DNA of 64,000 bases from Mongoliibacter ruber (lineage in GTDB: Bacteria; Bacteroidota; Bacteroidia; Cytophagales; Cyclobacteriaceae). The notes under the pieces are model-generated. The model saw nothing but the letters and a program-made list of their open reading frames with translations. It did no database searches and was not told the DNA's origin. Position 1 is the stretch's first letter, and the number at the start of each line of letters is the position of its first letter. Shown piece after piece: positions 55,482 to 64,000 of the stretch. The position numbers were made by a program, and so were the translations under genes. The stretch spans positions 1-64,000 of the forward strand of contig NZ_PVTR01000011.1 of assembly GCF_003003005.1 (NCBI RefSeq), in the 5' to 3' direction.

Positions 55482-56282
55482 ATGAAGAAAGTTTTAATTT
55501 TAACATTTATATCCCTCTTTTTAGGTGTTGCGCATACATTTGCACAGGAGGATGAATTGGAATTTCTGGATAACAGAATGATGTATACCAAATATTATGT
55601 TTCTGATTTTTTCAACGACACCACCAAGTGGGCTTGGGAAGCAGATGTAGTGTATAGAAGGCAGAGTCAATTGGGTCAAGGTGATATTTGGGATGCTCCT
55701 CTAAGACTGAGTATCAGGCCTTGGATTGCCTATCAGTTTACCAAGTTGACCCGAGTAAGTTTGAACCCGATGGGGATATTTTATTCAGCTCCAAGATATC
55801 CATTGGAATCTGACCTCGACAGGCCCTTTGAAAGGGAAATGAGAACTACCTTGCAGATCAACAATTATGTGTATTACAACCGTTTTAATTTCACGCACAG
55901 GCTGAGATTTGAGTCCAGGTGGAGGGGAATAGATGGGGATACAAGACCTAATCACAATTGGCGGGTGCGCTATAGATTAAGAACCAGAATACCGCTTAAC
56001 ACAGATTATTTTTACACCAACAACACCTGGTATATTTCCCAATACTCCGAAATGCATGTTGAATGGGGGAGGGATTACGGTACGAATTTCTTTTCACAAA
56101 ACAGAAATTATGTAGGTATAGGATATAGGTTCTGGGAGTGGACCCGAATAGAATTAGGCTATATCGTTCAGCTCAATACCAGAGGAAACAACAGGCAAGT
56201 TGATTTGTCTCAAGGGCCAATGTTTTACCTGTTTATGGATGTCTTAAGTAAAAATAAGAGAAGGTATAATTATAGTTTTTAG
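55482..56282 (+). CDS. DUF2490 outer-membrane protein, module 3
   Basis: 266 residues, signal peptide (AHTFAQ, about 21). Strands FTHRLRFESRWRG, RVRYRLRTRIPLNTDYFY, NRNYVGIGYRFWEWTRIELGY and the end FYLFMDVLSK. Very similar to the copy at 50784. It closes the seven-gene operon. Confidence 0.8.
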   Translation: MKKVLILTFISLFLGVAHTFAQEDELEFLDNRMMYTKYYVSDFFNDTTKWAWEADVVYRRQSQLGQGDIWDAPLRLSIRPWIAYQFTKLTRVSLNPMGIFYSAPRYPLESDLDRPFEREMRTTLQINNYVYYNRFNFTHRLRFESRWRGIDGDTRPNHNWRVRYRLRTRIPLNTDYFYTNNTWYISQYSEMHVEWGRDYGTNFFSQNRNYVGIGYRFWEWTRIELGYIVQLNTRGNNRQVDLSQGPMFYLFMDVLSKNKRRYNYSF

Positions 56283-56768
56283 ATATGAAGTAGAAATACG
56301 GTATAAATACAGTAGAAATATAATGGAAATAGGGCTTAGAGCTCAATAGAAATGAGGTTCTCTTTTTTTAAGTTACGGCCATAGAATCCATTTGCTGGCA
56401 AAGGTGGTGCGTTATCCGAAGGTTGCACCTTCGGAATTATGATTCTTGAGCTTATAGCTCAAAAAGGTATTAAAAGTCCGTTTACGACAGTACCACATCC
56501 ACAATCCGCCCAATCACAATTAATCGATTCTACAATCACTAATACCCTCACCCCCAACCCCACTCCCTTAATGGAGAGGGGAGAAACCCTCTGTTTAGAG
56601 TTCTTTTGTAGTTGGAAATACAACAGGAATAATCTCTAGGGAATAGATCATCTAAGACCCCAAAGCGGTCAAATGTTAATAACCTCGGGTTTCAACCCCA
56701 CTCACAACGACGAAATCTTCTGCACCGACAATCCGCGCAACCTTTAACATTTCCAAACCTTTGCCCCC
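56283..56768. repeat. Repeat island after the module operon
   Basis: 11-bp-type words (56285-56330), the hairpin ATCCGAAGGT / ACCTTCGGA at 56413, a perfect CCCCACTCC-like / GGAGAGGGG pair, and a partial copy of the ~190-bp composite (56657-56697). The block 56405-56640 is a near copy of 31000-31235. No gene. Confidence 0.75.
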
Positions 56769-57240
56769 GTTAGTGTCCTCACTAACGGCTAAAAAACCTT
56801 CATCACATAAGACTATATTTGAAACGATATATTTTGGGTTAAAAACTCAAACTCAAGGTCCAGCGGTACAACTGTCTGATAACGCCTCCACTTCCTGGAA
56901 ACCCCAACAATCTCCCGCAGATCTCGCAGATTTTCGCAGGATGCTTCGCTATTTTCGCCGCCGTTCGTGTCTCCACGAATGGCTCAAAAATCTTCATCAC
57001 ATAGGACTATATTTGAAACGAGGTATTTTGGGTTAAAAACTCAAACTCAAGGTCCAGCGGTACAACTGTCTGATAACGCCTCCACTTCCTGGAAACCCCA
57101 ACAATCTCCCTCAGATCTCGCAGATTTTCGCAGAATGCTTCGCTATTTTCGCCGCCGTTCGTGTCTCCACGAATGGCTCAAAAATCTTCATCACATAAGA
57201 CTAGATTTGAAACGAGATATTTTGGGTTAAAAACTCTTTA
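56769..57240. repeat. 194-bp tandem repeat (2 copies plus a partial third)
   Basis: The markers CATCACATAAGACT / CATCACATAGGACT / CATCACATAAGACT begin at 56801, 56995 and 57189, an exact 194-bp period. Each unit opens with a hairpin at the same phase: GTTAGTG / CACTAAC (56769-56786) in the first, GTTCGTG / CACGAAT in the second (56963-56980) and third (57157-57174). Units include a CGCAGAT-type direct repeat. Open frames across it are artefacts. Confidence 0.9.
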
Positions 57241-57311
57241 CTCAAAAGTCCCGCAAAGCAACCGAGTGCCAACTCCTCCACTCAGCCCAAACCTACTTTT
57301 AACTATACTCA

Positions 57312-60300
57312 TCAATTAAAAATATACCTCACCCCCAACTGCATCTGCCATACGTCTCCAATATTGGCGGTTCTGACGAAAGTACGGTTTGGTAATTCGC
57401 TTCCTGATGGGTTCAATTGGTAAGTCGGTACATTCGTCACCGGGTCAATGTTAGTGATCCCAATTGGTGATTCATTGGCAATGATCTGCCCTACGCCCCA
57501 ATTACTGTTAATCATGTTGGTGAAGTTGAAGATATCAGCCCTTACCTGTATGGTGTTCCTTTTGTCACCAATATTGACAAAAAACTCTTGCATAAAGGAT
57601 AGGTCAAGTCTTCCAACTACTGGGAACTGAACACCATTTCTGACTGCGTATCTACCTCTTCTTGTGCTGAGGTGCGGATCCTGCATAATGAAATCATTAA
57701 ATAGGGCCCTTTGATCCGTTTGGGTGAAGGTAGTACCGTTTACAGTCAAAGGCTCAAATTGCATTTCCTGAAGCTGTGATTCTGTCGGAACAAACAACAA
57801 GTCATTTCCTACGATCTGGTCTCCATTGACATCTGTGTTATACACATAAGACTCAACACCTTGATTTCTCAGTTCATAGAATAAAGAAATGGTGGATGCC
57901 ATGTTTTTCGCGTATTCTTTTCTATAACCTACCGAACTGATGATTCTATGTCTTTGGTCGTCCAAAGAAAAGCCCAATTCAGGGAAATTACCTCCTCTGA
58001 CAGAATGGATATTCTCATAGGAGAGGAAATGTTGGGTATTTCCATCGACCATATTTTTGGCCACAGCATAGTTGTAGGCAGCCATGGCATGAAGTCCATT
58101 GTCGAAGTTTTTTGTTAGCTGAAAAGTCAAACTGTAGGAATATCCTTGAGAAGTGTTGTCAAGCACTACTGCATTGGTTATATTTTGGTTTCTTCTATTG
58201 GCTTCATCAGAAAACCCATAAAGCGGTCTATTGTCCGGACCAGCAAGGTTTCTCGTGGAAGGATTCAAATTGGAATCGTAAAACAATAAATCGGAAACCT
58301 GAGCGGTATAAATACCTTCAAAAGTACCCACAATACCGGCAAACAATTCTTTGTCAATTCCAAGGTTACTTCTCCAAACCTGTGGATTTCTGAATCCCGG
58401 ATCAATATAGGCTAAATCATAGGTTTCAGGTGTTCCTGGATTTTGAGGGATATAGGCATTTGGGTCAGGGCTAAATGGGAAATTTGTCGTGTTGTCTTCT
58501 CTGACCTGACCCTGCAATACCCCATTGGTATTGACCATGTTGGAAATATTGATGTAAATAGGTCTTCCTGAGAAAAGGCCTGTTCCACCACGAACTTGAA
58601 AAGTCCTGTCACCCATGACATCCCAATTGAATCCCATTCTAGGGCTCCACATGTATTGTGGATCAGGAAGCCGGTCAGTATTTATTTGGATCGGACTTCC
58701 ATCTGGCCTTCTAAAATCCAATTCTGCGGCTTGAGGATTGAATCTCGCTGTCTGGTTATAGAAAGGCACATCTAACCTCAAACCCAAAGTAACTTTTAAA
58801 TTGTTGGTGACATTCACTTCATCCTGTACATAGGCACTTGCTATAAATGCCTGTGTATTGGCAGTAGGAATATCCCCTCCAGGCAATGCGGAGAACCCTC
58901 TTTGAAATCTCCTCAGTTCTACCTCTTCTCCTCCAGCACTGGCATAAAAATCATCAAGCGAGTTAAACACATAATGCCCAAAGAAAGTAGGAGTAAAGGT
59001 GTAGTTGAAGTTGAAATACTCGAAGTTGACACCTGCTGTAAGGGTATGATTATTCAAATATGCTGAAAAATTGTTTTGAAACTGCCAGGTATCTGTCTCT
59101 AGAGCCCTATTTGGTGAAAGTAGGTCTGTTCCGAAAGACATGTAATTTCTTCCACCTTCCAAGATGTCGACCATTGGGAAGTTTCCGCCTTCCCAACTTC
59201 TGAAGTTTCTATTGGAGGTCAAACCAAACCTGAGTTCATTTGAAAACCTATTGCCGAAAGAGGAATTCAACTCCACAATACCAGAATAGATATTGTCATT
59301 TAGGAGGTAGTTGGAATTTTGGAAATTCAATGAAAACAAGTTTTGATTTCTGCCCCCAAACCCAAGGGAGGTCCTGGCTACAGGACGTTCCCTTGAGGAT
59401 AAGAGCGTATTGAATCTAGCACTTAGGTGGTGGTTTTCATTGATGTTATAATCTAATTTGATAAGAAATTTATCAGAGATGGTCGGCAAGTTATAATCTT
59501 CATACATGCCAGGGTCATAGTTGTAATTGGAAACCAAAAAGTCCCTCATATTATCCATATCAGATTGCTGTACCCGAGTGACATTAGCGCCGGATCTTCC
59601 CGGGCCATCGGCTATAAATGGAGAGTTTGGGTCGGATCTTCTTTCAGATTCTGCTGATACAAAAAAGAAAAGTTTGTCTTTGATAATTGGCCCACCTAAC
59701 CTGAATCCAAATTGTTGAACATTAAAATCGTCTGTCACTACTTCAGAACCTCTGGCATTGCTGCCTACAAATCTTTCATTCCTGTTGTTGATAAAAGCGG
59801 AACCACGGAATTCATTGTCCCCTGATCGGGTGATGGCATTGATGGCAGCACCGGTGAAGCCCCCTTGGGTCACATCATAAGGTGCTATGTTCACCTGAAT
59901 CTCTTCAATCGCTTCCAAAGAAATTGGGGTAGAATTGGTAGGTGCTCCAGGAATAGAGCCCGATAAACCAAAAGAATTGTTAAAAATACTACCATCCAAA
60001 GAAAAGTTGATGGCCTTTGGGTCTTGACCCGCAAAGGAATCACCGGAGGATTGAGGTGTCAACCTGGTGAAATCCTGAACGCTTCTGCTCAGTGTGGGCA
60101 TGGTGGTAATGGCTTCTCTGTTGATTGTAGTGGCTGCACCAGTTCTTTCATCATTCAGGAGATTGTCTTTAAAGCCCCTGATTTCGATAGCATCTAATGC
60201 AAAATCCTCATCACTCATTTGGGCATCTAATACAAATCGCTGTCCTAGGCGGAGTGTAATGTTATTGTAAACTTGAGTTTCAAAACCAATAAATGAGATT

Positions 60301-60557
60301 TCTATTGTATATGGTCCTCCAGTCCTCATGTTTGGAATGGTATATCGGCCATTGGGTTGGGTGACAGTTGTATAAGATGTACCGGAGGGTGTGTGTCTGG
60401 CCTGGATGGTAGCGCCAGGTAATGGCTCGTCCATATCATCTGTAATCAATCCAGTCAAACCGGAGGTTGTTGTTCCTTGACTATAGGAATTTTGGATTGT
60501 GAGTAAAGAGCAGCAAACAATCAGTAATGTAATCAGATATGTAAAAGATTTTTTCAT
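57312..60557 (-). CDS. TonB-dependent receptor with carboxypeptidase-like N-domain (Oar-like)
   Basis: 1081 residues, signal peptide 1-26. A CarboxypepD_reg-like domain (about 30-115, GLITDDMDEPLPGATIQAR, YTIPNMRTGGPYTIEISFIGFE) precedes the plug (ERTGAATTINREAITTMPT, RSVQDFTRLTPQS, LEAIEEIQVNIAPYDVTQGGF) and the barrel, ending MQLGVRYIFN with a C-terminal aromatic. Length and order match Oar-type receptors, thought to import or sense large substrates. It is divergent from a second receptor gene 318 bases away. No SusD or regulator is adjacent. Confidence 0.92.
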   Translation of the reverse strand: MKKSFTYLITLLIVCCSLLTIQNSYSQGTTTSGLTGLITDDMDEPLPGATIQARHTPSGTSYTTVTQPNGRYTIPNMRTGGPYTIEISFIGFETQVYNNITLRLGQRFVLDAQMSDEDFALDAIEIRGFKDNLLNDERTGAATTINREAITTMPTLSRSVQDFTRLTPQSSGDSFAGQDPKAINFSLDGSIFNNSFGLSGSIPGAPTNSTPISLEAIEEIQVNIAPYDVTQGGFTGAAINAITRSGDNEFRGSAFINNRNERFVGSNARGSEVVTDDFNVQQFGFRLGGPIIKDKLFFFVSAESERRSDPNSPFIADGPGRSGANVTRVQQSDMDNMRDFLVSNYNYDPGMYEDYNLPTISDKFLIKLDYNINENHHLSARFNTLLSSRERPVARTSLGFGGRNQNLFSLNFQNSNYLLNDNIYSGIVELNSSFGNRFSNELRFGLTSNRNFRSWEGGNFPMVDILEGGRNYMSFGTDLLSPNRALETDTWQFQNNFSAYLNNHTLTAGVNFEYFNFNYTFTPTFFGHYVFNSLDDFYASAGGEEVELRRFQRGFSALPGGDIPTANTQAFIASAYVQDEVNVTNNLKVTLGLRLDVPFYNQTARFNPQAAELDFRRPDGSPIQINTDRLPDPQYMWSPRMGFNWDVMGDRTFQVRGGTGLFSGRPIYINISNMVNTNGVLQGQVREDNTTNFPFSPDPNAYIPQNPGTPETYDLAYIDPGFRNPQVWRSNLGIDKELFAGIVGTFEGIYTAQVSDLLFYDSNLNPSTRNLAGPDNRPLYGFSDEANRRNQNITNAVVLDNTSQGYSYSLTFQLTKNFDNGLHAMAAYNYAVAKNMVDGNTQHFLSYENIHSVRGGNFPELGFSLDDQRHRIISSVGYRKEYAKNMASTISLFYELRNQGVESYVYNTDVNGDQIVGNDLLFVPTESQLQEMQFEPLTVNGTTFTQTDQRALFNDFIMQDPHLSTRRGRYAVRNGVQFPVVGRLDLSFMQEFFVNIGDKRNTIQVRADIFNFTNMINSNWGVGQIIANESPIGITNIDPVTNVPTYQLNPSGSELPNRTFVRTANIGDVWQMQLGVRYIFN

Positions 60558-60586
60558 TTGAAATACTCGGTTAATGAGGTTTTAAT

Positions 60587-60594
60587 CAAAGATA
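60587..60594 (-). promoter_or_regulatory. -7 element of the Oar-like receptor gene
   Basis: On the minus strand TATCTTTG matches TAnnTTTG exactly; the predicted start lies about 22 bases before the ATG at 60557. No clear -33 word. Confidence 0.45.
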
Positions 60595-60802
60595 CCTAAG
60601 ATTATGCCTCATTTTTATGAAGCCCATAGGGCCTTTCAAGGGTGAAAAAAGATTAAAAGTTGGTTCTAATATTGTAGAAAAAATACCCAAGTGTAGAAAT
60701 GGTACACATTAATCCTTTCTCCGGTTTTTACCTGAATTGGATGTTTTTGCTTAGTTGAATTAGATTTTATTTTAAGCTTGGTAAAATTTAAAACTTATTC
60801 CA

Positions 60803-60835
60803 TACATTTGCGGTAATTCCTATCTAAATGATAGG
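60803..60835 (+). promoter_or_regulatory. -7 element and leader hairpin of the second receptor gene
   Basis: TACATTTG (60803-60810) matches TAnnTTTG; CTTG at 60777-60780 could serve as -33. Inside the ~55-base leader a hairpin with arms CCTATC / GATAGG (60819-60835) is present. Confidence 0.4.
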
Positions 60836-60874
60836 GTTAGTTAGGTATTGTTAAAGATCTTTCAATTATCTCTT

Positions 60875-63433
60875 ATGAAATTAAATCTACTCTTTGCGGC
60901 ATTTTTAGTCTTTGCAGTCCACAGTGTCACTGCCCAAGACCAGATCACAGGGTCAATTACAGATCCAACAGGTAAAGTCATTCCTGATGCTATGGTTGCC
61001 ATTAAATCTGCCAAACAGTTTACCTTGGTGGATGAATCGGGCAACTTTTCCATTACTCCAGAAATAGAATATCCTTTCAAAATCACCATTAGTGCAGTTG
61101 GGTTTGAAACATTCGAAATTCAATTGTCAAATAAGCCTACCGCACCGATTGTACTTGCCTTGGAAGAAGATAACCTGCTTTCTGAAATCGTCATCACAGC
61201 AAGAAGAAGGCAGGAAGAAATCCAGGCAGTACCTATTCCCATTAGTGTGGTTTCCGGGGCTTTGGTGGAAGACGCGCAGGCTTTCAATGTCAACCGACTC
61301 AAAGAATTGGTACCTTCTGTGCAGCTATATTCTTCTAATCCCAGGAATACAACACTGAATATCCGCGGTTTGGGATCCACCTTTGGTCTGACCAATGATG
61401 GGATTGATCCGGGAGTGGGTTTTTACATCGATGGGGTATATTATGCAAGACCTGCTGTGACATCCCTGGATTTTATTGATGTGGAGCAAATTGAGGTACT
61501 AAGGGGGCCGCAAGGAACACTTTTCGGTAAAAATACGACAGCTGGTGCATTTAACATTACAACGAAAAGACCACGATTTCAAAATGAGCTCACACTTGAA
61601 AGCAGCATGGGCAACTATGGCTTTGTACAGACCAGAGGTTCATTGACTGGACCTATAACAGAAAAATTGGCAGGAAGGGTATCTTTTACAGGAACCAAAA
61701 GAGATGGGCTTATATACAATACCAATACACAAAAATTCACTAATGATCTTAATAACCTTGGAATAAGAGGACAGTTGTTGTATTTACCTTCCGAAAAAAC
61801 AGAAATACTCATTGCCGGAGATTTTACAAGACAGAGGCCCGACGGTTATGCACAGGTAGTGGCAGGAGTGGTACAGACGCAAAGAGCAGATTTTAGGCAG
61901 TTTGGGAGTATCATCAATGACTTAGGTTACAGTCTTCCATCTGCCAATCCTTTTGACAGGTTAATTGACCATGATACTCCATGGAGGTCAGGTAATGACA
62001 TGGGAGGTGTCTCCGTCAATGTGGATTCTAAAATCGGTGGAGGAACACTGACATCAACCACAGCTTGGAGATATTGGAATTGGGATCCTTCCAATGACAG
62101 GGATTTCACAGGATTGCAGGCATTGACCTTATCCCAGGCTCCATCCAAACATGATCAGGTTTCTCAGGAGATCCGCTATGCGGGAGATTTCAATTCAAAA
62201 CTTTCGGGAGTGGTCGGTGTATACAGCCTTTGGCAGGATTTAAGGTCTACCCCTTTTCATTCTGAAGAATCAGGAATGCATCAGTGGAGGTTTGTCCAAA
62301 ACAATCAAAATCCACTATGGGAAACCCCCGGATTATTGGAGGGCTATGGTATCAGGACCAGGAATAGTTTAAAGAGTTTTTCAGGAGCAGTATTTGGTCA
62401 ATTGGACTGGAAAGTGACAGAGAAGTTCAGTGTTTTGCCTGGCTTGAGGTGGAATTATGACCAGAAAAGCGTGTTTTTCCAGAGAACCAGTTATGGTGGT
62501 CTTCAAACAGATGATCCGGAGCTGATAGCTTTGAAAAACTCCGTTTACAACGATCAGGAATTTGAAGCAGAAGTAGTAGAATCCAATTTTTCCGGACAGC
62601 TGACACTTGCTTACAAAGTTAATAATAAGGTGAACACTTTTGGGACTTACTCAACCAGTTTTAAGCCAGTCGGAATCAATTTGGGAGGTCTTCCCCGGGA
62701 AAATGGCCGGACCATGACAGAGCTGGCGCGTATAGAACCTGAATTTGTTTCTCACTATGAGTTTGGTATCAAAACCACTCCTGCCAGAGGAACTACTGTA
62801 AACCTTGTGCTTCACAACACAGACATCACTAATTTTCAGACATTGGTGCAGACCCCTGATCTGTCCGTGAACAGAGGTTATCTGGCCAATGCGGAACGGG
62901 TCAATGTCAAAGGAGTAGAATTGGACGCAACCACAAAGTTTCATAAGAATGTATCTGTTTTTGGCGCTATTGCCTTCACAGATGGCAGGTACATTGAGTT
63001 TACCAACGCACCAGTCCCCTTGGAGGAAGTAGGAGGAGAAAGCTTTAAGGATGTTTCAGGAGGTAGATTACCGGGAATTTCCAAATGGGCAGGTTCTTTG
63101 GGAGGTGAATGGACCAAAGATTTGAAATTCAAAAATACCGAAGGCAAATTCTTTTTTGCCTCTGAAATTTTTTATCGATCAGAATTCTCATCAAGTCCTT
63201 CGCCATCTGCTTACTTGAATATAGATGGTTATGCACTGGTAAATGCCAGAATGGGGCTAAGATTTCCAAATGGGACTTCTCTATTTTTATGGAGCAGAAA
63301 TCTGACTGACAGCCAATATTTTGAACAATTACTTCCAGGTGCAGGCAATGCAGGGCATTTTGCCGCAGTATTGGGTGATCCTAGGACTTATGGGTTTTCT
63401 GTAAGGTTTAAAATCGCTGATGAATCTTTTTGA
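60875..63433 (+). CDS. TonB-dependent receptor
   Basis: 852 residues from ATG 60875 (a TTG at 60848 would only lengthen the leader). Signal peptide about 1-22, a carboxypeptidase-like domain (GSITDPTGKVIPDAMVAIK), plug with EIVITARRRQEEIQAVPIP and IRGLGSTFGLTNDGIDPGVGFYIDGVYY, then the barrel, ending YGFSVRFKI. It resembles the large FecA/iron-complex group by the plug length; the ligand cannot be deduced. Promoter word and leader hairpin just upstream. A TauE/SafE gene follows 57 bases later, possibly in the same unit. Confidence 0.9.
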   Translation: MKLNLLFAAFLVFAVHSVTAQDQITGSITDPTGKVIPDAMVAIKSAKQFTLVDESGNFSITPEIEYPFKITISAVGFETFEIQLSNKPTAPIVLALEEDNLLSEIVITARRRQEEIQAVPIPISVVSGALVEDAQAFNVNRLKELVPSVQLYSSNPRNTTLNIRGLGSTFGLTNDGIDPGVGFYIDGVYYARPAVTSLDFIDVEQIEVLRGPQGTLFGKNTTAGAFNITTKRPRFQNELTLESSMGNYGFVQTRGSLTGPITEKLAGRVSFTGTKRDGLIYNTNTQKFTNDLNNLGIRGQLLYLPSEKTEILIAGDFTRQRPDGYAQVVAGVVQTQRADFRQFGSIINDLGYSLPSANPFDRLIDHDTPWRSGNDMGGVSVNVDSKIGGGTLTSTTAWRYWNWDPSNDRDFTGLQALTLSQAPSKHDQVSQEIRYAGDFNSKLSGVVGVYSLWQDLRSTPFHSEESGMHQWRFVQNNQNPLWETPGLLEGYGIRTRNSLKSFSGAVFGQLDWKVTEKFSVLPGLRWNYDQKSVFFQRTSYGGLQTDDPELIALKNSVYNDQEFEAEVVESNFSGQLTLAYKVNNKVNTFGTYSTSFKPVGINLGGLPRENGRTMTELARIEPEFVSHYEFGIKTTPARGTTVNLVLHNTDITNFQTLVQTPDLSVNRGYLANAERVNVKGVELDATTKFHKNVSVFGAIAFTDGRYIEFTNAPVPLEEVGGESFKDVSGGRLPGISKWAGSLGGEWTKDLKFKNTEGKFFFASEIFYRSEFSSSPSPSAYLNIDGYALVNARMGLRFPNGTSLFLWSRNLTDSQYFEQLLPGAGNAGHFAAVLGDPRTYGFSVRFKIADESF

Positions 63434-63490
63434 GATTAAATCATATATAAAAGATAGGAATTATAATATTGGTAGGGTATTTTTGAGTTC

Positions 63491-64000
63491 ATGAATATGG
63501 AAAGGTTAATCATAAAAATAAAAGAAGAACCTTACTGGATGGCATTTTTTGTCTTTTCAGCAGTTGTGTTGGCTCTTGTAATTTTTAAAACTTTCCCTCC
63601 CATGTTGGATTCGGCCATGGATTACGAAATGTTTTTCTGGTTTTTATTGGTGGGATTTGTGGCACAGACAATAGACGGGGCTTTGGGGATGGCTTATGGG
63701 GTAAGTTCGAATTCCATTTTGTTAGGTATTGGGATTCCACCTGCTACTGCCAGTGCTTGGGTGCATTTTGCACAGGTATTTACCAGTCTTGCCTCTGGAT
63801 TTTCACATTGGAAACTTGGGAATGTAAAATGGCATTTGGCGAAAAAAATCCTTATTCCCGGTGTATGTGGTGCGATTATCGGAGCCATTTTTCTATCCAA
63901 TGTTGATGGGGATGCCATCAAGCCTTTTATCGCAGTGTATTTGTTTGTTATGGGTTGTATTATCCTTTCCAAAGTCATCAAATACAAAAAGAAGACGGTC
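63491..64000 (+). CDS. TauE/SafE family exporter (partial)
   Basis: Open from ATG 63491 to the end of the window without a stop (170 codons). The translation has a hydrophobic first helix (AFFVFSAVVLALVIF), then VGFVAQTIDGALGMAYGVSSN and FAQVFTSLASGFSHW, the first family half with its G-rich turns. The C-half is beyond the window. ATG 63497 is an alternative start: TATTTTTG at 63478-63485 is too close to be a normal -7 for 63491. Possible co-transcription with the receptor upstream. Confidence 0.8.
   Translation, partial: MNMERLIIKIKEEPYWMAFFVFSAVVLALVIFKTFPPMLDSAMDYEMFFWFLLVGFVAQTIDGALGMAYGVSSNSILLGIGIPPATASAWVHFAQVFTSLASGFSHWKLGNVKWHLAKKILIPGVCGAIIGAIFLSNVDGDAIKPFIAVYLFVMGCIILSKVIKYKKKTV

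Noticed and set aside
56761-57230. Two overlapping 90-codon frames with nearly identical sequence, considered as a tandemly duplicated small protein
   Set aside because: They are the 194-bp repeat translated; 194 is not a multiple of three, so the frame is lost from one unit to the next, and the frames start inside hairpins.

Overview
The window is chromosomal DNA of a Bacteroidota bacterium, most likely a Cytophagales/Cyclobacteriaceae-type marine or lake organism; the genus is inference. Support comes from AT-rich DNA with Bacteroidota-style promoter words (TAnnTTTG), many secreted beta-barrel and lipoprotein genes, TonB-dependent receptors with carboxypeptidase-like N-domains, the short flavobacterial-type arginine decarboxylase, DUF2490 proteins, and a winged-helix regulator of a type often found at surface polysaccharide loci. 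No rRNA, tRNA, CRISPR array, intact insertion sequence or phage gene was recognised.

Layout. 0.6-2.0 kb: ffh (SRP GTPase). 3.5-4.2 kb: a lone beta-barrel protein. 5.1-24.2 kb: a surface-glycan locus, starting with a wHTH regulator and an AAA ATPase, then relics of a methyltransferase and an MBOAT acyltransferase, an ABC flippase-like exporter, a complete pseudaminic-acid pathway (pseB, C, F, G, H, I), WbqC-like, GNAT and PIG-L modification genes, five glycosyltransferase-like genes and a multi-spanning polymerase candidate. 24.7-32.6 kb: scattered single genes (lipoprotein, DUF6044-like membrane protein, a glycosyltransferase, an orphan) separated by repeat islands. 34.0-39.3 kb: a hybrid histidine kinase convergent with an NtrC-type regulator, plus a 52-residue membrane microprotein. 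39.9-44.7 kb: a lone receiver domain, an ATP-grasp-like protein and a TauE/SafE permease, divergent from arginine decarboxylase. 44.9-56.3 kb: a three-times repeated envelope module (a long secreted protein with MORN-like N-half and helical C-half, followed by a DUF2490 barrel) with extra small barrels and lipoproteins. 57.3-64.0 kb: two divergent TonB-dependent receptors and the start of a second TauE/SafE permease.

How genes work together. The glycan locus can be read as synthesis of CMP-pseudaminic acid, optional acyl/deacetyl tailoring, glycan assembly by GT2/GT4 enzymes, and export by the ABC protein. The kinase and NtrC regulator probably form a pair; both start codons sit just behind terminator-like hairpins. 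The triplicated module looks like a periplasm/outer-membrane system of unknown function and is the best candidate for an undescribed system.

Non-coding DNA. About 10 kb of the window is a mosaic of short palindromic modules and tandem repeats with periods of 7, 8, 11, 19, about 80 and 194 bp. One palindrome family keeps its stem while both arms change together, which suggests that the hairpin itself is maintained.
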